Assembly: GCF_009865135.1 (NCBI RefSeq) | Contig: NZ_WWGH01000002.1 | Location: 62,001-126,000, forward strand | From: Streptomyces sp. SID8374 | Lineage (GTDB): Bacteria; Actinomycetota; Actinomycetes; Streptomycetales; Streptomycetaceae | Direction of reading: 5' to 3' | DNA: 64,000 nucleotides | In this document: piece by piece, positions 58,944-64,000 of the stretch | Layout of the letters: every line of letters begins with the position of its first letter | How positions within the stretch are numbered: position 1 is the first letter of the stretch | Program-made: the position numbers and the translations under genes | Notes under the pieces: generated by a model | Databases searched by the model: none | The model's input: the letters and a program-made list of their open reading frames with translations, nothing else | Told to the model about the DNA's origin: nothing

Positions 58944-60020
58944 TCAACCGCGTCGCTCGGCCAGCCCCGGAAGTGTGACCTGGATGCGGCAGCCCCGAGC
59001 GGATTCGGCCACACCGATCCGGCCGCCGTGCAGATCGACGGCCCAGCGGGCGATCGCCAGGCCCAGTCCCGTACCGCCGTCGCTGCCCGGACCGTGCGGT
59101 GAGGGGGCCTGGCCCCGGTTGAACCGCTCGAAGACCCGGTAGCGCTCAGCCTCCGGGATGCCGGGGCCCTCGTCGACGACCTCCAGCTCCAGCGACTCCG
59201 GGTAGGCCCCGCGCCGGGCCAGGACCGTCACCCGGCCGTGCGGCGGGCTGTGCTTGACCGCGTTGTCGATGAGATTGGCCACCACCTGGTGCAGCCGCTC
59301 CGCGTCCGCGTGCGCGGTGAGCTCCGGCGGCGAGACGTCCAGATGCAGATGGACATCCGTACGGGAGTGGTTGCCCGAACCCGACGACAGGTGGCGCTGG
59401 GACGCGGCGAGATTGGCTTCTTTCAGTACGCCCGAAAGGTACGGCCACACCTCGAAGCGGCGCGCCTTCAGCGTCACCACCCCGTTGTCCAGCCGGGACA
59501 GGTCCAGCAGCGTCTCCACCAGCCGGCCCAGCCGCTCCGTCTGCTTCAGCGCCGTACGCATCGTCTCGGGATCGGCGGCCGAGACCCCGTCCACCACGTT
59601 CTCCAGCACGGCCCGCAGCGCCGCGATGGGGGTGCGCAGCTCATGGCTGACATTGGCGACCAGCTCCTTGCGGTGCCGGTCCTCCGCCTCCAGGTCGTCC
59701 GCCATGCGGTTGATCGTCTGGGCCAGGTCGCCCAGCTCGTCCCGCCGCCCGGCGCCGCTCACCCGGCGCGTGTAGTCGCCGTGCGAGATCGACCGGGCCA
59801 CCGCCCGCATCTCGTCCAGCGGCGCGGTCAGGCCGTGCGCCACGAACTGGGTGATCAGCAGCGTCGCGATCACCGAGAACACGGTGATGAACTGGAACTC
59901 GGTCCGGGTCCGCAAGGCCACGATCAGCAGACCCGTCGTGATGAACACCGAGACCACGACGAGCGTGCCCAGCTTGGCCTTGATGGAGAAGGGCCGCATC
60001 CCCGACCCCGGCCGGGTCAT
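58944..60020 (-). CDS. Two-component sensor histidine kinase
   Basis: A 358-residue kinase with one or two helices near the N-terminus (about 15-33 and 43-64), a HAMP domain (LTAPLDEMRAVARSI), the phosphoacceptor VSHELRTPIAALRA, the N-box VVANLIDNAVKHSPP and the G-boxes DEGPGIPEAE and GGTGLGLAIARWAV. No large extracellular sensor domain is present, so it may sense membrane state. It overlaps the response regulator by 4 bp. The stimulus is unknown. Confidence 0.9.
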   Translation of the reverse strand: MTRPGSGMRPFSIKAKLGTLVVVSVFITTGLLIVALRTRTEFQFITVFSVIATLLITQFVAHGLTAPLDEMRAVARSISHGDYTRRVSGAGRRDELGDLAQTINRMADDLEAEDRHRKELVANVSHELRTPIAALRAVLENVVDGVSAADPETMRTALKQTERLGRLVETLLDLSRLDNGVVTLKARRFEVWPYLSGVLKEANLAASQRHLSSGSGNHSRTDVHLHLDVSPPELTAHADAERLHQVVANLIDNAVKHSPPHGRVTVLARRGAYPESLELEVVDEGPGIPEAERYRVFERFNRGQAPSPHGPGSDGGTGLGLAIARWAVDLHGGRIGVAESARGCRIQVTLPGLAERRG

Positions 60021-60754
60021 GGGGCCGGGGTCTCCAGGGCGTACCCCACGCCGTGCACCGTACGGATCCGCTCGGCGCCGATCTTGCGGCGCAGCGCCTT
60101 GATGTGGCTGTCGACCGTACGGGTCCCGGAGGCGTCCGCCCAGTCCCAGACCTCGGCCAGCAGCTGCTCACGGGAGAGCACCGCGCGCGGGGTGTTGGCC
60201 AGGCAGACCAGCAGGTCGAACTCGGTCGGCGTGAGGTGGACATCCTCGGCGCGGACCCGGACCCGGCGCTGCGCGTGGTCGATCTCCAGCTCGCCGAGGC
60301 GCAGTATCCCGCTCCGCGGCGTGACGGCGGCCAGCGCGGCCCGCTCCACCCGGCGCAGCAGGACGTGCACCCGGGCGGCCAGCTCCCGCATGGAGAACGG
60401 CTTGGTCATGTAGTCGTCGGCGCCGACCCCGAGCCCGACCAGCATGTCGGTCTCGTCGTCGCGCGCGGTCAGCATCAGCACCGGCACCGGGCGCTGCGCC
60501 TGCACCCGGCGGCAGACCTCCAGGCCGTCGAAGCCGGGGAGCATGATGTCCAGCACCATCAGATCGGGCTGCCACGCCTCGGCCGCGTCCACGGCCGCGG
60601 GCCCGTCCAGTGCGGTCTGCACCAGGAAGCCCTCCGCCCGCAGCCGGGCGGCAATGGCGTCGACGATCGTGGCGTCGTCCTCGACCACCAGCACCCGGCG
60701 TTGAGCCCCTGGGGTGGCCGCGACGCCGTTGTGGGTGGTGTGTGTCTGTTCCAT
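60017..60754 (-). CDS. OmpR-family response regulator
   Basis: A 245-residue response regulator. The receiver has the acidic pocket RRVLVVEDDATIV, the phosphorylated Asp in DLMVLDIMLPGFDG, and the conserved Lys in YMTKPFSMREL. The winged-helix output includes VHLTPTEFDLLVCLANTPRA and TVDSHIKALRRKIGAER. ATG 60754 was chosen because GGGGCGGGG precedes it and the extra codons to 60802 are not conserved. It is coupled to the kinase gene. Confidence 0.92.
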   Translation of the reverse strand: MEQTHTTHNGVAATPGAQRRVLVVEDDATIVDAIAARLRAEGFLVQTALDGPAAVDAAEAWQPDLMVLDIMLPGFDGLEVCRRVQAQRPVPVLMLTARDDETDMLVGLGVGADDYMTKPFSMRELAARVHVLLRRVERAALAAVTPRSGILRLGELEIDHAQRRVRVRAEDVHLTPTEFDLLVCLANTPRAVLSREQLLAEVWDWADASGTRTVDSHIKALRRKIGAERIRTVHGVGYALETPAP

Positions 60755-61000
60755 CGCCCCGCCCCTGCCCGTTCTCGCGGCGGGTGAACCCCCGCGAGGC
60801 ACGGTCTTCGCTCGTGGATTTCTGGGTGATCCCTATGTGCCGGTCAGCAGCGTAAAGGCAGCGGAGGGCTCTCGGCTACGCAGGGTGTTGCCCCGGAGGT
60901 GCGAGTTCGGCTCCCGCGGGGCGGCGGATCGTCGGCCTTGTGAAGGTTGCCCCGTCTCCTACCGGACCCGTACATACCGGGAGGGGGCTCCGCGGACCTT

Positions 61001-61711
61001 TCAGAGGCTCCTCGATGCGAGATGGACCACGTCCGGCACACCTCGGGCAACAGCCACTTCTTCGGTCCTAACCCTGGTGAACCCGGCATTCCGCAACGCC
61101 TGTTCGAAGGCCGGCGACGGCTGCGCGGACCAGACGGCGAGCACGCCGCCCGGGGTCAGCCGGTCGTGGCAGTGGGCCAGCCCGGTGGGGGAGTAGAGGC
61201 TCCCGTTGTCCTCCGTGACGGTCCAGTCGGGCCCGTTGTCGATGTCCAGGCAGAGTGCGTCGTAACGCTCCGTGGCGGTACGGAGGTGGGCGACCAGATC
61301 CGTGTGGAGCACCTCGATCCGCCCGTCGGCCAGCGCCGCCCCCGAGATCCGGTCCAGCGGCCCTTCCCGGTGCCAGTCGACGATGGCCTGCTCCCGCTCC
61401 ACGACCACGATCCGCCCCCACTGCTCCTCCTCGGCGGCCCGCACCAGCGAGAAGCCGACGCCGAGCCCGCCGATCAGCACGGAGGGGCCGGTGCGCCCGG
61501 CGGGCAGGGCGCCCAGGGCGGCGTCGATGAGCAGTCGCTCGGAGCGCCCGTCGGAGGTGTCCATCAGGAAGCAGCCGTTGGCGATGATCTCGAAGTGCTC
61601 CCCGCGCTCCCGCAGGACGACCTCGCCGAAGGGGCCTTCCCGGCGGTCCAGGGTGACGGGGGCGGGGGGAAGGGCCGTGCGGGTGTAGGTCTGGGTGGTG
61701 TCGGGCTCCAT
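61001..61711 (-). CDS. Spermidine-synthase-like methyltransferase-fold protein
   Basis: A 236-residue protein with the SpeE-like Rossmann fold: PSVLIGGLGVGFSLVRAAEE, VVVEREQAIVDWHR, and the acidic YDALCLDIDNGPDWT. The N-terminal domain is short and the classical decarboxy-SAM Asp pair is only partly visible, so polyamine synthesis is likely but not proven. It is the last intact gene before the sigma/anti-sigma remnants. Confidence 0.85.
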   Translation of the reverse strand: MEPDTTQTYTRTALPPAPVTLDRREGPFGEVVLRERGEHFEIIANGCFLMDTSDGRSERLLIDAALGALPAGRTGPSVLIGGLGVGFSLVRAAEEEQWGRIVVVEREQAIVDWHREGPLDRISGAALADGRIEVLHTDLVAHLRTATERYDALCLDIDNGPDWTVTEDNGSLYSPTGLAHCHDRLTPGGVLAVWSAQPSPAFEQALRNAGFTRVRTEEVAVARGVPDVVHLASRSL

Positions 61712-61889
61712 GGGCCGGATTCTAGGAGAGCGGTGGCCGTGTCCTGGGCGGCTTTGATCTTCACGAATGCTTCACGCGATGTCCCCGGGCGGGTGTCTCC
61801 GGGGGCGGGTGTTGTTGGGGCTGCGCGGGGTCCTCCGTGATCGGGCTGGGTGTGCCGGGGCTCCACGGCGTCCTCCGCGATCAGGCCGG

Positions 61890-62330
61890 TCGGCGCCGGG
61901 ACGCTCACCGCGAGGACCGCCGCCGCCCGGATCAGCAGCAGCCGGAGCCCGCCGGACGGGGTCGAGGTGGCGACCTCGTACAGCGGATCGGCGTGCCGCC
62001 CGTAGAACAGGGCGACCCCGGCGAACGGCAGCACCGGCGCCGTCACCAGCAGCAACGGCCGCACGGAGGCCCCGGGCCCGGCCCCGTACGACAGCGCAAC
62101 GGCCTCGGGACGCCCCCCCCGAGCGCCACCAGCCAGGCCCCACGCAGGGCGGGCCCGGCCGCCCACAGCACCCGGGTAGCCCGAGACAGACGTGGGGGCG
62201 CCCCCGTGGTCCCCGCGCCTGCGCTTGTGACGGTTTCGGCGTACGCGGGTGGGGCGGCGCCCGCGTGCCGCGTGGCCAGCTCACCCTCCACGTGCCAGAC
62301 CGGGCCCCGGCCCGGACGCTCCCGCCTCAT
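61890..62330 (-). pseudogene. Broken membrane anti-sigma-like protein
   Basis: From ATG 62330 the frame starts MRRERPGRGPVWHVEGELA, resembling zf-HC2 anti-sigma factors, but the two Cys of the finger are lost (SAGAGTTGAPPRLSRAT). The frame breaks in the eight-C run at 62113-62120 and continues in another frame as VALSYGAGPGASVRPLLLVT and two more hydrophobic segments with RHADPLYEVATSTPSGGLRL, typical of the partner membrane part. It then ends in unrelated sequence toward 61760. Two independent defects indicate decay. Confidence 0.55.
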
Positions 62331-62334
62331 GCCG

Positions 62335-62570
62335 TGCCTCCCAGCGCTTCGCCGTCCGAGCGCGGCCCGCAGTTCGGGCCGGGCCCGCATCGCGCGGGTC
62401 TTGACCGTGCCCTCGGGGATGCAGAGCAGCGCGGCGGCCTCCCGGGTGGAGAGGCGGTCCACGACCGTGGCGCGCAGGGCCTCACGCAGTTCCGGCGAGA
62501 TCCCGGACGGCGCGGTGCCCACGTCCCCGTGCTCCAGGCCCGCCGGCACCCGGTCCTCGGCGTAGGGCGC
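62335..62570 (-). pseudogene. Truncated ECF sigma factor (region 4 only)
   Basis: The minus strand encodes RLSTREAAALLCIPEGTVKTRAMRARPEL, a clear sigma region 4.2 helix-turn-helix, after SPELREALRATVV. No region 2 is present: the frame opens at 62549 and nothing sigma-like precedes it. It lies upstream of the broken anti-sigma gene in the normal order for such a pair, so both are remnants of one lost system. Confidence 0.6.
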
Positions 62571-62581
62571 AACAGCCTCAC

Positions 62582-62796
62582 CCCCTCCCTATCGACGGCC
62601 GGGTCCCCTTCGGTCGGTTCACCGGGTGAGAGAGCGATCCGGGGGAATAGCCGTTCCCCGCCGGACGCTCCCGTGGACAGGTGCCGGCAGGAGGCGCGAT
62701 CGTCTGATCGCTCACAGCGAACACCGCGCGGGGAACATTCGGCGGCTCACAAGCATTGAGTCCACATAGCTCAACTTGCCTGCCGAAGGGGAGATC
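62582..62796 (+). promoter_or_regulatory. lon promoter region with ClgR box and HAIR (HspR) site
   Basis: At 62706-62722 the minus strand reads GTTCGCTGTGAGCGATC, almost the ClgR box GTTCGC-N5-GCGAAC. At 62755-62775 ATTGAGT-CCACATA-GCTCAAC matches the HAIR element CTTGAGT-N7-ACTCAAG, the HspR operator, 22 bp before the lon ATG. Both regulators are known to control lon in Streptomyces. The HAIR would block translation start or polymerase. Nothing else in the gap is clear. Confidence 0.8.
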
Positions 62797-64000
62797 ATGA
62801 CTAACGAGTCCAAGGCGTTCACACCGATCGACCTGCCCGTGCTGCCACTCGACGACGAGGTCGTCCTGCCCGGCATGGTGGTGCCGCTGGACCTGTCCGA
62901 CACCGAGGTGCGCGCCGCCGTCGAGGCCGCGCAGGCCGCTGCCCGTCCCGGCGGCGGCAAGCCCGAGGTGCTGCTGGTCCCGCGGATCGACGGGACGTAC
63001 ACGGGGACCGGTGTCCTCGGGACCGTCGAGCAGGTCGGACGCCTGTCGGACGGCGACCCGGGGGCGCTCATCCGGGCGCGTGACCGGGTCCGTATCGGGG
63101 CCGGGACCAGCGGTCCGGGGCGGGCGCTCTGGGTCGAGGGGACCGTTCTCGACATTGTCGTGCCCGATCCGCTGCCCGGTTCGGCCGCCGAGCTGGTCAA
63201 GGAGTACAAGGCGCTCGCCACCAGCTGGCTGAAGAAGCGCGGCGCCTGGCAGGTCGTGGACCGGGTCCAGCAGATCGACGACATCTCCGCGCTCGCCGAC
63301 AACTCGGGATACTCGCCGTTCCTCACCACCGCGCAGAAGGTCCAGCTCCTGGAGACCGTGGACCCGATCGCGCGCCTCAAGCTCGCCATCCAGTGGCTGA
63401 GCGAGCACCTCGCCGAGCAGGATGTCGCCGAGTCCATCGCCAAGGACGTCCAGGAGGGCGTGGACAAGCAGCAGCGCGAGTTCCTGCTGCGCCGCCAGCT
63501 GGACGCCGTACGCAAGGAGCTCTCCGAGCTCAACGGCGACCCGGAGGACGAGTCCGACGACTACCGGGCCCGCGTCGAGGCCGCCGACCTGCCCGAGCAC
63601 GTCCGTACGGCCGCGCTCAAGGAGGTCGAGAAGCTGGAGCGGTCCAGCGACCAGTCTCCTGAGGGGTCGTGGATCCGCACCTGGCTGGACACCGTCCTCG
63701 AACTTCCGTGGAACGAACGCACCGAAGACTCCTACGACATCCGTGGCGCCCAGGACGTCCTGGACGCCGAGCACGCCGGTCTCGCCGATGTGAAGGAGCG
63801 GATCACCGAGTACCTCGCGGTACGCAAGCGGCGTGCCGACCGGGGGCTGGGTGTCGTGGGCGGGCGCCGTGGCGGTGCCGTGCTGGCCCTCGTCGGGCCG
63901 CCCGGCGTCGGCAAGACCTCGCTCGGGGAGTCCGTCGCGCACGCCATGGGGCGTAAGTTCGTCCGCGTCGCGCTCGGCGGTGTCCGGGACGAGGCGGAGA
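62797..64000 (+). CDS. lon: ATP-dependent protease Lon (3' part outside window)
   Basis: About 400 residues of Lon are visible before the window ends. The LON N-terminal substrate domain is DLPVLPLDDEVVLPGMVVPL through LLETVDPIARLKLAIQWL, then the helical region and the start of the AAA+ module with Walker A ALVGPPGVGKTSLGESVAHA. The start is ATG 62797 with GGGGAG upstream. Lon degrades damaged and regulatory proteins in the cytosol. Transcription is probably set by HspR and ClgR through the sites upstream. Confidence 0.95.
   Translation, partial: MTNESKAFTPIDLPVLPLDDEVVLPGMVVPLDLSDTEVRAAVEAAQAAARPGGGKPEVLLVPRIDGTYTGTGVLGTVEQVGRLSDGDPGALIRARDRVRIGAGTSGPGRALWVEGTVLDIVVPDPLPGSAAELVKEYKALATSWLKKRGAWQVVDRVQQIDDISALADNSGYSPFLTTAQKVQLLETVDPIARLKLAIQWLSEHLAEQDVAESIAKDVQEGVDKQQREFLLRRQLDAVRKELSELNGDPEDESDDYRARVEAADLPEHVRTAALKEVEKLERSSDQSPEGSWIRTWLDTVLELPWNERTEDSYDIRGAQDVLDAEHAGLADVKERITEYLAVRKRRADRGLGVVGGRRGGAVLALVGPPGVGKTSLGESVAHAMGRKFVRVALGGVRDEAE

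Noticed and set aside
54875..58978. A 1367-codon open frame opposite kgd
   Set aside because: It is antisense to a gene with all expected catalytic motifs, and its product is a low-complexity Arg/Val/Asp/Leu string.
60890..60950. A GCGAGTTCGGCTCCCGC stretch resembling a tRNA T-arm
   Set aside because: Only four of five stem pairs form, the loop lacks the invariant A, and no acceptor stem, anticodon arm or D-arm could be found around it.
61712..61889. An intact membrane protein gene upstream of the spermidine-synthase-like gene
   Set aside because: The only frame runs through a frameshift region and into the next gene; no start or end fits a protein.

Overview
The window is about 64 kb of very GC-rich DNA. 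GTG starts are common, most neighbouring genes are coupled by ATGA or GTGA overlaps, and the genes are typical of Streptomyces: dasR-dasABCD, wblE, a SigH-type sigma factor with its anti-sigma factor, snpA/snpR, sodN/sodX, the E1/E2-fused 2-oxoglutarate dehydrogenase, and HspR- and ClgR-type sites before lon. The gene order agrees with what I remember of the core region around SCO5225-SCO5285 of S. coelicolor. That comparison is from memory and was not run. I see no rRNA, tRNA or CRISPR array.

Layout. 1-5.55 kb: an ABC exporter pair and the class Ia ribonucleotide reductase nrdAB, with a cobalamin riboswitch and two candidate NrdR boxes upstream. 5.7-8.1 kb: cstA and its small partner gene. 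8.4-16.5 kb: the aminosugar locus (DasR regulator, DasABC chitobiose importer, DasD hexosaminidase, NagB and a SIS sugar-phosphate protein), with several DasR operators (dre). 16.9-22.6 kb: a PdtaS-type kinase (with a dre-like site upstream), WblE, a lipid kinase, a SigH-type sigma factor with its anti-sigma factor, and a UBP zinc-finger protein. 22.6-26.9 kb: an Na+/H+ antiporter, a PLP enzyme, and the NO-detoxifying flavohemoglobin with its NsrR regulator and operators. 27.1-31.2 kb: a Family 2B encapsulin shell gene (eshA-like) followed by a polyprenyl diphosphate synthase, a GNAT protein and an acidic-tailed unknown protein. This is the most interesting system in the window. 31.3-38.7 kb: a DUF1648 membrane protein with a YtrA-type repressor, snpA/snpR, an epimerase, a Pro/Thr-rich sortase substrate, and small NAD(P)-binding and DUF952 genes. 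38.7-46 kb: a frame-broken DUF1266 remnant, the nickel superoxide dismutase pair, a CGNR regulator, a methyltransferase, an amino-acid ABC importer and malic enzyme. 46.4-54.7 kb: a dehydrogenase, a GH5 glycosidase, a GNAT protein, a tiny HTH gene coupled to a Clp-N-domain gene under two palindromes, a PadR/DUF4097 module, and an intact IS481-type element inserted in a CTAG site between two convergent genes. 54.8-64 kb: 2-oxoglutarate dehydrogenase (kgd/sucA), a two-component system, a spermidine-synthase-like enzyme, the wreck of an ECF sigma/anti-sigma pair, and the 5' part of lon.

How the parts work together. Much of the window is environmental sensing tied to physiology. Chitin-derived aminosugars act through DasR, vitamin B12 chooses the ribonucleotide reductase class, NO acts through NsrR, nickel/oxidative stress involves SodN, and protein damage acts through HspR/ClgR at lon. 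The encapsulin locus probably makes a protein shell linked to isoprenoid metabolism. Its cyclic-nucleotide-binding-like insert has lost the usual phosphate-binding arginine. Proposed operators and regulatory pairings are inferences from motif and position. Enzyme names rest on visible family motifs.
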